64,000 nucleotides of DNA from Brachybacterium massiliense (GCF_900184245.1 NZ_FXXB01000007.1:62001-126000); one strand, 5' to 3'; positions 1 through 9,567 are shown, counted from the stretch's first letter. Notes: generated from the sequence alone by a model not told the origin. Numbers and translations: made by a program.

Positions 1-1
1 C

Positions 2-700
2 ACGATCCGCCGCAACGGGTTCTCGATCGGTCTCGCCACCGGCCTGTACGGGATCTCCTTCGGGGCGCTCGCGACCGCCTCGGGACTCGATGTGTGGCAG
101 GCGATGGTGCTCTCGGCGGTGATGTTCACCGGCGGCAGCCAGTTCGCCTTCATCGGGGTCGTCGGCGGAGGGGGCTCGGCGATCGGCGCCGCCCTCGCGG
201 CGGTGCTGCTGGGGATCCGCAACACCCTGTACGGGCTCATCCTCGCGCCGTCGCTGCCCCGCACCGGGGCGAAGGGGCTGGCCCGCGCGCATCTGACGAT
301 CGACGAGTCCGCCGCGCTGGCCGCCTCGGGCACCACCGTCGAGGAGAAGCGCACCGGATTCTGGGCGGCGGGGGTCTGGGTCTACGTCTTCTGGAACCTG
401 TTCTCGCTGGTGGGCGCCCTAGCGGGGCAGCATGTCGCCGATCCTGCCGCGTGGGGCCTGGACGCGGCGGCGGCCGGGGCGTTCATCGCGCTGCTCTGGT
501 CGCGTCTGCGCAGCGGCGAGGCGGTCGCGATCGCGGTGGCCGCGGCGCTCGTCGCGCTCGTGACCACCCCGGCACTGCCCCCAGGGCTGCCGGTGCTGGC
601 CGCGGCCCTGGTGGCCGTGGCGGCCGGGCTGCTGCCGTCCCGACGTCGGCCCGCGAAGCGGTCCGCGACCCGCACCATCACCCAGGAGGGTCCTGAATGA
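2..700 (+). CDS. azlC: AzlC family branched-chain amino-acid exporter, large subunit (5' end outside window)
   Basis: The reading frame is open from the first bases of the window, so the true start lies upstream; about 232 residues are present. The visible part is a hydrophobic multi-pass protein with the small-residue-rich segment around FTGGSQFAF and GIRNTLYGL that is typical of AzlC, the larger subunit of AzlCD exporters (azaleucine and branched-chain amino acids in characterised members). The C-terminus ends in a short basic tail. Its stop overlaps the next start as ATGA, so it is translationally coupled to the small AzlD subunit. Substrate is inferred from the family only. Confidence 0.88.
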   Translation, partial: TIRRNGFSIGLATGLYGISFGALATASGLDVWQAMVLSAVMFTGGSQFAFIGVVGGGGSAIGAALAAVLLGIRNTLYGLILAPSLPRTGAKGLARAHLTIDESAALAASGTTVEEKRTGFWAAGVWVYVFWNLFSLVGALAGQHVADPAAWGLDAAAAGAFIALLWSRLRSGEAVAIAVAAALVALVTTPALPPGLPVLAAALVAVAAGLLPSRRRPAKRSATRTITQEGPE

Positions 701-1011
701 GCATCCTGTGGATCGCGGTGATCGCCGCCTCCGTGCTGTCCTTCGCCCAGAAGTGGGTGGGCTACCAGGCTCCGCAGGACGTGCTCGAGAGGCCGCGGAT
801 CGCGAGGATCACCACGCTGCTGCCGATCGCCCTGCTCGGCGCGCTGGTCGCCACGCAGACGGCGACCAGCGGCGCCGAGATCGTGCTGGACGCGCGGCTG
901 GCCGGGCTCGCCGCCGCGGTGCTGCTGCTGTGCCTGCGAGCCCCGTTCCTGGTGGTCGTGATCGGTGCCGCGGTCGTCGCGGCCGGGCTCCGCGCTCTCG
1001 GCTGGGCCTGA
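697..1011 (+). CDS. azlD: AzlD family branched-chain amino-acid exporter, small subunit
   Basis: This 104-residue protein has about four hydrophobic segments (near residues 3-15, 38-55, 65-80 and 84-100), the size and build of AzlD. It begins inside the stop codon of azlC (ATGA), the usual arrangement for this two-component exporter in which AzlC and AzlD work together in the membrane. It ends only 8 bp from the 3' end of the convergent minus-strand operon, with no obvious room for a separate terminator. Confidence 0.85.
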   Translation: MSILWIAVIAASVLSFAQKWVGYQAPQDVLERPRIARITTLLPIALLGALVATQTATSGAEIVLDARLAGLAAAVLLLCLRAPFLVVVIGAAVVAAGLRALGWA

Positions 1012-1019
1012 GGCCGCTC

Positions 1020-1439
1020 TCAGCGGCGGGAAGCCTCGATCGCCCGACGGGTCGCCATCCGCGCGTTCCTCCGGTCGCGCAGCGCGTCATAGGCCATAGC
1101 CAGGCGGAACCAGGCCCGCCAGTCCCCCTCGGCACGGTCGGCACCGTCGGCACCGTCCTGGAGCGCGGCGCGGGCGGCCTCGAACTCCTCGCGCGCATCC
1201 TCCGCGATCGCCTCGGCCGGAGGCTCGTAACGGCGGCTGAGGTCCCCGGCCCGCAGTCCGAAGAGCACCTCGCGCCAGGTCACCCAGACGGTCAGCAGCA
1301 GCAGGATCAGCACACCGAGCGCGAGGCCGAAGCCCACCGCGCCGCCGGCGCGGAAGAAGCCCCAGGCGATCCAGCCCAGGCCCCAGCCGTACGCCGCGGT
1401 GATCAGCACCAGCAGCGCGACGAAGATCTTCTCGCGCAT
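1020..1439 (-). CDS. small two-helix membrane protein of unknown function
   Basis: Predicted 139 residues. The start is the ATG 2 bp after the dapB stop, because the longer reading frame upstream overlaps dapB out of frame. Two hydrophobic helices lie near residues 5-30 (with a WGLGWIAWGF stretch) and 33-55. They are followed by a charged cytoplasmic-like tail with Ala/Glu/Arg helices ending in a TPR-like piece (WFRLAMAYDALRDRRNAR). I do not recognise a named family. Position as last gene of the pnp-M16-dapB run suggests co-transcription with dapB. Confidence 0.7.
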   Translation of the reverse strand: MREKIFVALLVLITAAYGWGLGWIAWGFFRAGGAVGFGLALGVLILLLLTVWVTWREVLFGLRAGDLSRRYEPPAEAIAEDAREEFEAARAALQDGADGADRAEGDWRAWFRLAMAYDALRDRRNARMATRRAIEASRR

Positions 1440-1441
1440 GC

Positions 1442-2221
1442 TCAGCCGAGGTCCATGTAGCCGTCCAGGCCCACGGTGAGGCCCGGGTGCGCGGCGACCT
1501 CGCGCACGCCCAGCAGCACACCGGGCATGAAGCTGATGCGGTCGAAGGAGTCGTGGCGCAGCACGAACTGCTCCCCCACCCCGCCGAACTGGACGACCTC
1601 GTGGGCGACCAGCCCGCGCTGGCGCACGGCGTGGACGTGGACCCCGTCGACCACGGCCCCGCGGGCGCCGTCGGGATCGTGCTCGGTGGCGTCGGGCATC
1701 GCGCCCAGACCGGCGGCGGCACGGCCCCGCGCGATCGCGGCGGCGGTGTGGCGGGCGGTGCCGGAAGGGGCGTCGAGCTTCTTCTCGTGGTGCATCTCGA
1801 TGATCTCGGCGCTGTCGTAGTAGCGCGCGGCGATCTCGGCGAAGCGCATCGCGAGCACCGCGCCGATCGCGAAGTTCGGAGCGATCAGCACGCCCACACC
1901 GTCGGCGGCCGCGAGGCGGGTGCGCAGCTCCTGGAGCGCCTCCTCGGTCCACCCGGTGGTGCCCACCACGGCGTGGATGCCGTGGTCGATCAGCCAGTGC
2001 ACGTTGTCCGCGGTGGCGGAGGGGACGGTGAGGTCGATCGCGACCTCGGCACCGGCCTCCGTGAGGGCGGAGAGGTCATCGCCGCGGCCGATCCTGGCGA
2101 CGAGCTCGAGATCCTCGGCCTTCTCCACGGCGCGGCAGGCGGCGGTGCCCATCCGTCCGGAGGCGCCGAGCACGGCGACGCGGCGGGGGCTGCTCGGGGA
2201 CGGGGACGACGAAGCGTTCAT
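1442..2221 (-). CDS. dapB: 4-hydroxy-tetrahydrodipicolinate reductase
   Basis: DapB reduces 4-hydroxy-tetrahydrodipicolinate with NAD(P)H in the diaminopimelate/lysine pathway. At 259 residues it matches the family length. The Rossmann motif GASGRMG sits at residues 19-25, and the catalytic/substrate loop HHEKKLDAPSGTA at 144-156 carries the conserved His pair, Lys and the DAPSGTA signature. Ser/Pro-rich residues 1-12 are an unconserved leader. It follows the M16 peptidase by about 50 bp and is followed after 2 bp by the small membrane protein, a common actinobacterial order. Confidence 0.96.
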   Translation of the reverse strand: MNASSSPSPSSPRRVAVLGASGRMGTAACRAVEKAEDLELVARIGRGDDLSALTEAGAEVAIDLTVPSATADNVHWLIDHGIHAVVGTTGWTEEALQELRTRLAAADGVGVLIAPNFAIGAVLAMRFAEIAARYYDSAEIIEMHHEKKLDAPSGTARHTAAAIARGRAAAGLGAMPDATEHDPDGARGAVVDGVHVHAVRQRGLVAHEVVQFGGVGEQFVLRHDSFDRISFMPGVLLGVREVAAHPGLTVGLDGYMDLG

Positions 2222-2272
2222 GGGGTTCCTCCTGGGTCAGGGTGGAGCGAGGGATGCGGGGCGGGGCTGCTC

Positions 2273-3607
2273 TCAGCTCTCGGGGCCGACCTCAACCCGG
2301 GTGCTGAAGGCGCCCGAGAGCCGTGCGGCGAGCTCCCGCACATCCTCGACCCCGACCCGGCCGATCCGCTCGAGCGTCTCGTCGACGCTCGTGTAGCGGC
2401 CGTGGACGAGCTCGATCGTGCCCAGGCGCCCCATCCGGGAGCTGGTGTCCTCGAGGCCGAGGGCGAAGGAGCCGGTGATCTGCCCCTTGGCCCGCGCGAG
2501 CTCGTCCACGCCGATGCCGTCGGCCCCCATCTGGTCGAGCTCCTCCGCGAGCAGCTCGACCACCTGGGCGGTGCGCCGGGGACGGCAGGCGGCGTAGAGG
2601 CCGAACAGGCCCGCGTCACGGTAACCCGAGCTGAAGGAGTACACGCTGTAGGCCAGGCCGCGCTGCTCGCGGATGTTCTGGAACAGCCGCGAGGACATCC
2701 CACCGCCGAGCACGGACATCAGCACCGACATCGTGTGGCGATCCTCGCTGAGGGCGGTCAGGCCGCGGCCTCCGAGGTAGATATGGTTCTGCTCGGCGGG
2801 GCGGCGCAGCCGATGGGGCACCAGCAGGGACACGTCCGAGGCGCCGGAGCCGGCCACGGAGGCCGCTCCTGCGGAGCGGGTCCGACGGGTCGGGGCCCGC
2901 CCCTCCTCGAGGGTCCATCCCCCGCGGCGCAGGCCGGCCACCAGCAGTCCGGCCAGCTCCTCGTGGTCGATATCGCCCACGGCGGTGACCACCAGGTTGT
3001 CGGGGCGGTAGTGCTCGGCGAAGTGGGCGCGCACATCCTCGATGCCGAGCGCGGAGACGGACTCGGCGGTGCCGCCCACGGGGCGGCCGAGCGGGGTGTC
3101 CGGTCCCAGCACGTCGGCGAGGAAGGTCTCGTAGCCGACGTCGTTGGGGTCGTCCTCCGCCATCGCGAGCTCCTCGAGGATGACCTCCCGCTCGGTCGCG
3201 AGCGCCTCGTCCTCCAGCAGGCTCGCGGTGATCATGTCGGTGAGCACGTCGACCGCCATCGGCACATCCGCCGAGCGCACGCGCCCGTAGTACAGGGTGT
3301 GCTCCTTGGCGGTGATCGCGTTGGAGTCCCCGCCCACCTCGTCGAAGGCCGTGGCGATGTCCATCGCGCTGCGCCGATGGGTGCCCTTGAACAGCAGATG
3401 CTCGAGCACGTGCGTGGAGCCGGCGTGGGCGGGGGTCTCGTCCCGTGACCCCACGGGGAGCCAGAGTCCGATCGTGGCGCTGCGCACGCTGCGATCGGCC
3501 TGGGTCAGCAGGCGGACGCCTCCGGGCAGGATGCTGCGCCGCACCCCGGTGGCGGGATCGAGCAGCACATCGGAGGAGGGATCGTCATAGGAGAGGTCGA
3601 CAGGCAT
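2273..3607 (-). CDS. M16 family zinc metallopeptidase (processing-peptidase-like)
   Basis: A 444-residue pitrilysin-family protein of the short, single-chain bacterial type. The inverted zinc motif HxxEH is present as HVLEH (residues 66-70), and the third ligand is in EREVILEEL about 75 residues later, at the expected distance, so the enzyme should be active. The second half is the usual catalytically inert M16 domain. It follows pnp by roughly 150 bp and precedes dapB, the standard actinobacterial neighbourhood. No signal peptide is seen. Substrates of these bacterial homologues are largely unknown. Confidence 0.92.
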   Translation of the reverse strand: MPVDLSYDDPSSDVLLDPATGVRRSILPGGVRLLTQADRSVRSATIGLWLPVGSRDETPAHAGSTHVLEHLLFKGTHRRSAMDIATAFDEVGGDSNAITAKEHTLYYGRVRSADVPMAVDVLTDMITASLLEDEALATEREVILEELAMAEDDPNDVGYETFLADVLGPDTPLGRPVGGTAESVSALGIEDVRAHFAEHYRPDNLVVTAVGDIDHEELAGLLVAGLRRGGWTLEEGRAPTRRTRSAGAASVAGSGASDVSLLVPHRLRRPAEQNHIYLGGRGLTALSEDRHTMSVLMSVLGGGMSSRLFQNIREQRGLAYSVYSFSSGYRDAGLFGLYAACRPRRTAQVVELLAEELDQMGADGIGVDELARAKGQITGSFALGLEDTSSRMGRLGTIELVHGRYTSVDETLERIGRVGVEDVRELAARLSGAFSTRVEVGPES

Positions 3608-3754
3608 CGATCGATTGTTCCACGCTCACGGGCCCCGGGCGTCGAGCCGTGCGTCACCCTGCGCCGCAGGGGGCGGACGCCAGGAGGGGAGGCATCCCTG
3701 CGGATGCCTCCCCTCCTCAGCTCGTCATGCCGCCGGATCGATCCGGCGCACGAG

Positions 3755-6022
3755 TCACTCGGCGGTGGTCTCCTCCGAGGCGACGGACTCCGCCGACTCG
3801 GTGGACTCGTCCTCGTCCTCGATCACGGCGAGGGAGATCTTGCCGCGGGCGTCGATCTCACGGATCTCGACCTCGATCTTCTGGCCGACCTTGGCGACGT
3901 CCTCGACGTTGTCCACGCGCTTGCCGCCGTTGAGCTTGCGCAGCTGGGTGACGTGGAGCAGGCCGTCCTTGCCCGGGGTGAGCGAGACGAACGCGCCGAA
4001 GTCGACCACGCGCACGACGGTGCCGAGGTAGCGCTCGCCGATCTCGGGGACCATCGGGTTGGCGATGGCGTTGACCGCGGAGCGCGCGGCCTCGGCCGAG
4101 GGGCCGTCGGTGGCGCCGATGTAGACGGTGCCGTCGTCCTCGATGGTGATGTCCGCGCCCGTGTCGTCCTGGATCTTGTTGATCATCTGGCCCTTCGGGC
4201 CGATGACCGCACCGATCTTGTCGACCGGGACGGTGACCGCGAGGACGCGCGGGGCGTGCGGGCTCATCTCGTCGGGCGTGTCGATGGCCTCGCCCAGCAC
4301 GCCGAGGATCGCCAGGCGAGCCTCGTGCGCCTGCGACAGCGCACCGGTGAGCACCGAGGCAGGCAGGCCGTCGAGCTTGGTGTCGAGCTGGATGGCGGTG
4401 ATGAACTCCGTGGTGCCGGCGACCTTGAAGTCCATGTCGCCGAAGGCGTCCTCGGCACCGAGGATGTCTGTGAGCGCCGCGTAACGGGTCTCACCGTCAA
4501 CCTCGTCGGAGATCAGGCCCATGGCGATGCCGGCGACCGGGGCGCGCAGCGGCACACCGGCGTTCAGCAGCGACAGGGTCGAGGCGCAGACCGAGCCCAT
4601 CGAGGTCGAGCCGTTGGAGCCCAGCGCCTCGGAGACCTGACGGATCGCGTAGGGGAACTCCTCGCGGGTGGGCAGCACCGGCACGATGGCGCGCTCGGCG
4701 AGCATGCCGTGGCCGATCTCGCGGCGCTTCGGGGAGCCGACGCGGCCGGTCTCACCGGTGGAGTAGGGCGGGAAGTTGTAGTGGTGCACGTACCGCTTGT
4801 GCGTGACCGGCCCGAGGGAGTCGATCTGCTGCTCCATCTTGAGCATGTTCAGCGTGGAGACACCCATGATCTGGGTCTCGCCACGCTGGAACAGCGCCGA
4901 GCCGTGGACCCGCGGGAGCACCTCGACCTCGGCGGAGAGCGCACGGATGTCGCGCAGACCGCGGCCGTCGATGCGGACGCCGTCGGTGAGGACCTTCTTG
5001 CGCACGACCTGCTTGGTCAGCGCACGGAAAGCACCGGAGACCTCCTTCTCGCGGCCCTCGAGCTGCTTGCCCTCGGCGGCAAGCTCCTCGACGACCTCGC
5101 CGAGCAGCTGCTCGGTGCGCTCCTCACGCTCGGTCTTCGCGGCGATCGACATGACCTCGGCCAGACGCTCGGACGCGGCGGCCTCGACGATGCCGTAGGC
5201 GTCGTCCTGGTAGTCCAGGAACAGCGGGAACTCGCGCACCGGCTTCGCGGCGGTGGCGGCGAGCTCCTGCTGGGCGACGCAGAGGCTGCGGATGAAGACC
5301 TTGGAGGCCTCGATGCCCTCGGCGACCACGGACTCGGTCGGTGCGATCGCGCCCTGCTCCTTGATGAGGGTCCAGGCGTTGTCGGTGGCCTCGGCCTCGA
5401 CCATCATGATCGCGACGTCGTCCTCGACGATGCGGCCGGCCACGACCATGGAGAACACGGCCTCGTCCAGCTGCGAGAAGGTCGGGAAGGCGACCCACTG
5501 GCCGCCGCCCTCGGCGTTCGGCATGAGCGCGATGCGCACCGCACCGATCGGGCCGGAGAAGGGCAGGCCGGAGATTTGGGTCGAGGCGGAGGCGCCGTTG
5601 ATGCCGACGACGTCGTAGGCGTCGTCGGGGCCGTTGGCCATGACGGTCAGGACGACCTGGACCTCGTTGCGCAGGCCCTTGACGAAGGCGGGGCGCAGCG
5701 GGCGGTCGGTGAGGCGGGCGGCGAGGATCGCGTCGGTGCCGGGGCGGCCCTCGCGACGGAAGAACGAGCCGGGGATGCGGCCCGCGGCGTACATGCGCTC
5801 CTCGACGTCGATGGTCAGCGGGAAGAAGTCGAAGTGATCCTTCGGCTTGTTCGAGACCGCGGTCGCGGAGAAGACCATCGTGTCGTCGTCGAGGTAGACG
5901 GCGACGGCGCCGGCGGCCTGCTGGGCGAGGCGGCCGGTCTCGAAGCGGATCTCGCGACGGCCGTAGGAGCCGTTGTCGATGACGGCGGTGGTGGCGGTGA
6001 TTTCAGGGCCTTCCATGGCCAT
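3755..6022 (-). CDS. pnp: polyribonucleotide nucleotidyltransferase (PNPase)
   Basis: Phosphorolytic 3'-5' exoribonuclease of the RNA degradation machinery. I place the start at the ATG of MAMEGPEIT, 755 residues, because GAGGAG lies a few bases upstream; the frame stays open 42 bp further but without a ribosome site. Two RNase PH domains fill residues 1 to about 590. A KH domain carries the loop GPKG at about 608, and an S1 domain begins near [14 protein letters not shown] (about 656). The last 20 residues are acidic and Ser/Thr-rich. It lies downstream of rpsO on the same strand, the classical rpsO-pnp order. Confidence 0.97.
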   Translation of the reverse strand: MAMEGPEITATTAVIDNGSYGRREIRFETGRLAQQAAGAVAVYLDDDTMVFSATAVSNKPKDHFDFFPLTIDVEERMYAAGRIPGSFFRREGRPGTDAILAARLTDRPLRPAFVKGLRNEVQVVLTVMANGPDDAYDVVGINGASASTQISGLPFSGPIGAVRIALMPNAEGGGQWVAFPTFSQLDEAVFSMVVAGRIVEDDVAIMMVEAEATDNAWTLIKEQGAIAPTESVVAEGIEASKVFIRSLCVAQQELAATAAKPVREFPLFLDYQDDAYGIVEAAASERLAEVMSIAAKTEREERTEQLLGEVVEELAAEGKQLEGREKEVSGAFRALTKQVVRKKVLTDGVRIDGRGLRDIRALSAEVEVLPRVHGSALFQRGETQIMGVSTLNMLKMEQQIDSLGPVTHKRYVHHYNFPPYSTGETGRVGSPKRREIGHGMLAERAIVPVLPTREEFPYAIRQVSEALGSNGSTSMGSVCASTLSLLNAGVPLRAPVAGIAMGLISDEVDGETRYAALTDILGAEDAFGDMDFKVAGTTEFITAIQLDTKLDGLPASVLTGALSQAHEARLAILGVLGEAIDTPDEMSPHAPRVLAVTVPVDKIGAVIGPKGQMINKIQDDTGADITIEDDGTVYIGATDGPSAEAARSAVNAIANPMVPEIGERYLGTVVRVVDFGAFVSLTPGKDGLLHVTQLRKLNGGKRVDNVEDVAKVGQKIEVEIREIDARGKISLAVIEDEDESTESAESVASEETTAE

Positions 6023-6156
6023 GGGTATCTCCTCGGGTAGGGGGTGCCCTGCCGGTGCGGCCATCGTCAGTCACGCGCGGTGCGCGGGAGGGGTGCCGGA
6101 CTCCCTCTCGCTCTCCGCAGGTCACTGCCGAGGACCGAACCTGGTGGGGGCGGGGT

Positions 6157-6203
6157 TCTGGTGCCCGCGGGGCGGGCACCATCTGGTGCCCGCGGGGCGG
6201 GCA
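6157..6203 (-). repeat. tandem 22-bp hairpin-forming repeat in the rpsO-pnp spacer
   Basis: A 22-bp sequence occurs twice with a 25-bp period (6157-6178 and 6182-6203). The first copy folds into a perfect 9-bp stem (GGTGCCCGC/GCGGGCACC, loop GGG, 6160-6180); the second has the same left arm but an incomplete right arm. In this spacer such structure could serve as a partial terminator, or as an RNase III or PNPase autoregulatory site of the kind known for other pnp leaders. Which of these applies is inference. Confidence 0.6.
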
Positions 6204-6210
6204 GATGAAA

Positions 6211-6239
6211 CCGCCGCCCGCCCTGAGGGCGAGCGGCGG
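6211..6239 (-). terminator. hairpin just after rpsO
   Basis: Seven base pairs (CCGCCGC/GCGGCGG) enclose a second 5-bp stem (CGCCC/GGGCG) with a TGA loop, starting 8 bp past the rpsO stop. On the minus strand it is followed by only TTTC, so it is more likely an attenuator between rpsO and pnp than a full stop. Confidence 0.55.
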
Positions 6240-6246
6240 CGGATGA

Positions 6247-6516
6247 TCAGCGGCGGATGCCGAGGCGCTGGATCAGCGCACGGTATCGCGTGATGTCGGT
6301 GGCTGCCAGGTACTTCAGCAGGCGCTTGCGCTGACCGACCAGCAGCATCAGGCCACGGCGCGTGTGGTGATCGTGCTTGTGGGTCTTGAGGTGCTCGGTC
6401 AGGTACTTGATGCGGTGGGTCAGGAGCGCGGCCTGGACCTCGGGCGAACCGGTGTCACCCTCTGTGGTCGCGTACTCCTGGATGATCGCCTGCTTGGTGG
6501 CGGTATCGAAGGCCAT
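6247..6516 (-). CDS. rpsO: 30S ribosomal protein S15
   Basis: An 89-residue protein matching S15 end to end, with the GDTGSPEVQ motif at residues 19-27, the helix-rich middle ([12 protein letters not shown]) and the conserved tail [10 protein letters not shown]15 binds the central domain of 16S rRNA early in 30S assembly. An AGGAG lies just upstream of the ATG. The 150-bp leader to ribF contains a GGGAC/GTCCC hairpin at 6547-6563, close enough to the start to be an S15 autoregulatory element, although that is not shown. A possible -10 box TATCCT (6662-6667, minus strand) overlaps the end of ribF. Confidence 0.98.
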   Translation of the reverse strand: MAFDTATKQAIIQEYATTEGDTGSPEVQAALLTHRIKYLTEHLKTHKHDHHTRRGLMLLVGQRKRLLKYLAATDITRYRALIQRLGIRR

Positions 6517-6667
6517 TCGGTTCTCCTAGGTCGCTGCGCGGCGCCTCGGGACCTTATGTCCCGGGCTCTCTGGACGAGCGCTCCGCAGGCGCGCGGACCC
6601 GTGTGACGGGTGCTGCGCTGGGATGCGGATCGCTCTCCGCGGCCGAATTCACGGCGCGAGCAGGATA

Positions 6668-7684
6668 TCAGCCGTCGGTGGCGGGAGGGGCCTGCTCCGC
6701 GGCGAGAGTGCGGCGGGTCACCTCGACATCCTTGGCCATCTGCGCCACCAGCGCCTCGGCGGAGTCGAACTTGAGGGTAGGGCGCTGGAAGTCGACGAAC
6801 TCGAGCCGGACGGTGTCGCCGTAGAGATCGAGGTCGTGGTCGCCGTGCACGTAGGCCTCGACCGTGCGCTGCACGGCGCCGTCGGCCGCGAAGGTCGGGT
6901 TGGTCCCGATCGAGATCGTGGCCTGCGCCCCGGCCAGGGGCTCGGTGCCCAGATGCGCGGGGGCCTGCTCGGTCACGGTGAGATACCCCGCGTACACGCC
7001 GTCGGCGGGGATCAGTCCGGCCGGGGCGGGCCCGAGGTTGGCGGTGGGGAATCCGAGCTCGCGGCCCCGACGGAATCCGTGATGGACCACGTCGGTGACG
7101 GTGTGCATCCGCCCGAGCGCCGCATTGGCCGAGCGGACCTCGCCCTCGAGCAGGTCGCGGCGGATCGATGAGGAGGACAGGCGACCGCTGCCGGTGCCCT
7201 CGGGGCCCAGGTCCTCGACGGTCATGACCTCGAAGTCGTACCGGCGCCCGAGCTCGCGCATGGTCTCGATGTTTCCGGAGTTGGCGCGGCCGAACAGGGA
7301 GTCCTCTCCCAGCACCACGCACTTCATCCCGAGCCCCTCGACGAGGAAGATGCGCACGAACTCCTCGGGCGAGTGCTGGGCGAACTCGAGGGTGAACTCG
7401 AGGTCGAGCACGCCGTGCATGCCGGCGAGAAGGAGCAGGCGATCGCGGTCCTCGTGCCCGGTCAGCAGCGGGGTCTGCGCGGGCTCGCCCATCACATGGC
7501 GGGGATGGGGCCAGAAGGTGAGCGCCACGGGAGCGAGCGAGCGGGCCTCCGCGTGGTGTCGCAGCTGGTCGAGCACGAACCGGTGGCCCCGGTGGACGCC
7601 GTCATAATTGCCGATCGACACCGCGGTCGCGCCGAGATCGGCGGGCACCTCCTCGACGGAGTGCCAGATGGGGACGCGGGTCAC
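6668..7684 (-). CDS. ribF: bifunctional riboflavin kinase / FAD synthetase
   Basis: RibF makes FMN from riboflavin and then FAD from FMN and ATP. The start is taken as the GTG giving VTRVPIWHSVEEVP, 338 residues, which fits the family; the longer open frame upstream is low-quality and lacks a ribosome site. The FAD synthetase nucleotidyltransferase domain is N-terminal with GNYDGVHRGH at residues 25-34. The riboflavin kinase domain follows with RELGFPTANL and GTNPTF. It sits between truB and rpsO as in many actinobacteria, although here an unrelated plus-strand gene separates it from truB. Confidence 0.95.
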   Translation of the reverse strand: MTRVPIWHSVEEVPADLGATAVSIGNYDGVHRGHRFVLDQLRHHAEARSLAPVALTFWPHPRHVMGEPAQTPLLTGHEDRDRLLLLAGMHGVLDLEFTLEFAQHSPEEFVRIFLVEGLGMKCVVLGEDSLFGRANSGNIETMRELGRRYDFEVMTVEDLGPEGTGSGRLSSSSIRRDLLEGEVRSANAALGRMHTVTDVVHHGFRRGRELGFPTANLGPAPAGLIPADGVYAGYLTVTEQAPAHLGTEPLAGAQATISIGTNPTFAADGAVQRTVEAYVHGDHDLDLYGDTVRLEFVDFQRPTLKFDSAEALVAQMAKDVEVTRRTLAAEQAPPATDG

Positions 7685-8049
7685 GAGGTGGTCATGTCCT
7701 TCCGGGGCGGGGTGCGCACACACCCTCGAGGCGGGACGCCGTGGGACGGCGCGGCGGCGGGAGCGCCGGTGCACACTGTAGCGCCCGCGACCGGTCCCGC
7801 CTCCCCCGCGAGATCCTGCGCACCCCACCGACCGGTGTCCTGTCACCGTCAGAGCACCTGTCAGGAAAATCGTGCTCTCGGGCCGGGACGTTGCCGAGCT
7901 GTGATGAAGAACGGACATCCCACCCCGGGGCAGAACGGGTCCGCTCCGTTACCCTGGGAGACAAGGCGGCCCCGGGGACGGACCCCTGTGCACTGCGCGT
8001 GCTCGCGCGCGAGAGGTGCACGACGGCCGCCGAGAACGGATCAGCATCC
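7685..8049. other. 365-bp divergent intergenic region between ribF and the L,D-transpeptidase gene
   Basis: No convincing gene is present. It should hold promoters for both genes. The best candidate for the plus-strand gene is a TACCCT box in cgTTACCCTGGGAG near 7949, about 90 bp before the transpeptidase start, but no good -35 accompanies it. I see no FMN riboswitch fold or consensus upstream of ribF. Confidence 0.4.
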
Positions 8050-9567
8050 ATGACGAACGTGACCGATACGGCCGCGCTGGGCGGCCCCTCGCGACCCACC
8101 GGCCGGCACGGCCGTCGGCGCGCCGCCCTCATCCTGGTGGCCATCGTCGCAGTGATCGCCGTCGTCCTCACCGGCGGTGCGCTCGCGTACGCAAAGCAGT
8201 TCGAGGGCCGGGCGCTCCCGGGCACCACCGTGCTCGGGCAGGACGTCGCCGGGATGACCCCGGAGGAGATCTCCGCGCTGGTCGCCGAGCAGGGTGAGTC
8301 GGTGACGGTCGCTGTGACCGCCGGCGACGAGCAGCGCGAGGTGTCGCTGGCCGATCTCGGTGTGAGCGTGGACGCCGCCGCGACCGCCCAGCAGGCCGTG
8401 GCACGCGATGACTCGTTCACCGGCGTGATCGCGTCCACCTGGTCCGGGGAGCACGCCGTGGAGCCCGTCGTGAGCATCGACGAGGCCGCGGTCGCCGATT
8501 TCGCGAAATCCCTCGTGCCCGAGGAGATGACCTCCCCGGTCGATGCCGAGGTGAGCTTCGACGAGGAGCAGCAGACCTGGAACGCCGTGGAGGGCCGTCC
8601 CGGCCTCGGCGTGGATCCGCAGACTCTCGTGGACGCCGTGAACAAGAACGCCCCGTCGCTCGAGGACTTCGCCGTCGAGCAGCCCGTGGAGGAGATCGCC
8701 CCGGCGATCACCACCGCGGAGGCCGAGGAGACGGTCGGCTCGATCGCGACCCTGCTCGAGCAGCCCATGTCGATCACCGGCGCCGACGGCGAGACCCACG
8801 AGGTCTCCGCCGAGCGCCGCAACGGCTGGATCTCCGTCGAGCCCGATGAGGCCGGGCAGGCGCTGACCATCGCAGTGGATGAGGATGCCGTGCGCGAGTG
8901 GGTCTCCGCCCACGCCGACAGCGACGCCGTCGAGCCGCAGGACGGCATCGAGCAGGTCGACGAGGACGGCGAGGTCGTCAAGGTCCTCACCGAGAAGAAG
9001 ACCGGCCTGGAGATCACCAACACCGACGCCGTCGCCGATGAGCTGATCGCCGCGATGAAGGGCGTCACCCCCCTCGAGGCCGCCTTCGAGTCGAAGAAGA
9101 TCGAGCCCGAGGTCCAGAAGATCGACGCGCCCAAGGACGAGGAGGAGAGCGAGGGGGACAACGCCGTCCCCGCGAACCTCACCGGTGAGAAGTGGATCGA
9201 CGTGGACCTCTCCGCGAAGACGGTGACCGCCTACGTGGGCGAGACCCCGGTGTGGGGCCCGCGCACGATGGTCGACGGCAAGCCCGGCAACGAGACCGTT
9301 ACCGGCACCTACGAGATCTACCTGCGCTACGACCGCCAGGACATGACCAACGCGGCCTACTACCCCGAGGGCCACGAGAAGTACTACTACACCCCGGACG
9401 TCCCCTGGGTGCAGTACTTCCACCGCGGGTACGGCTTCCACGGTGCGCCGTGGCGCTCGTCCTTCGGCTACTCCGGCTCCCACGGCTGCATCAACATGCC
9501 GGTCTCGGACGCCAAGTGGCTCTACGACTGGGCGAGCATCGGCACCAAGACCGTCGTGCACTACTGA
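8050..9567 (+). CDS. membrane-anchored L,D-transpeptidase (YkuD/VanW-like domains)
   Basis: L,D-transpeptidases form 3-3 cross-links in peptidoglycan or attach proteins to it. The start is the ATG giving MTNVTDTAAL (505 residues); the open frame upstream is not protein-like. A basic N-terminus and one transmembrane helix at about 25-48 place the rest outside the cell. The middle contains putative peptidoglycan-binding repeats of the type seen before YkuD (LPGTTVLGQDVAGMTPEEI). The YkuD domain runs from about 382 to the end, with FHGAPWR and SHGCINMP; the catalytic Cys is near 480. The gene lies on the opposite strand inside the truB-ribF junction, an unusual place. Confidence 0.92.
   Translation: MTNVTDTAALGGPSRPTGRHGRRRAALILVAIVAVIAVVLTGGALAYAKQFEGRALPGTTVLGQDVAGMTPEEISALVAEQGESVTVAVTAGDEQREVSLADLGVSVDAAATAQQAVARDDSFTGVIASTWSGEHAVEPVVSIDEAAVADFAKSLVPEEMTSPVDAEVSFDEEQQTWNAVEGRPGLGVDPQTLVDAVNKNAPSLEDFAVEQPVEEIAPAITTAEAEETVGSIATLLEQPMSITGADGETHEVSAERRNGWISVEPDEAGQALTIAVDEDAVREWVSAHADSDAVEPQDGIEQVDEDGEVVKVLTEKKTGLEITNTDAVADELIAAMKGVTPLEAAFESKKIEPEVQKIDAPKDEEESEGDNAVPANLTGEKWIDVDLSAKTVTAYVGETPVWGPRTMVDGKPGNETVTGTYEIYLRYDRQDMTNAAYYPEGHEKYYYTPDVPWVQYFHRGYGFHGAPWRSSFGYSGSHGCINMPVSDAKWLYDWASIGTKTVVHY

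Noticed and set aside
1487..3448. 653-residue plus-strand reading frame
   Set aside because: Antisense of dapB and the M16 peptidase; no recognisable motif.
3704..6040. 778-residue plus-strand reading frame
   Set aside because: Exact antisense of pnp; composition (Leu/Gly/Asp/Arg/Val runs) is the usual shadow of a high-GC gene.
7685..8049. FMN riboswitch upstream of ribF
   Set aside because: No RFN-element consensus segments could be found; ribF is not usually riboswitch-controlled in this gene order.
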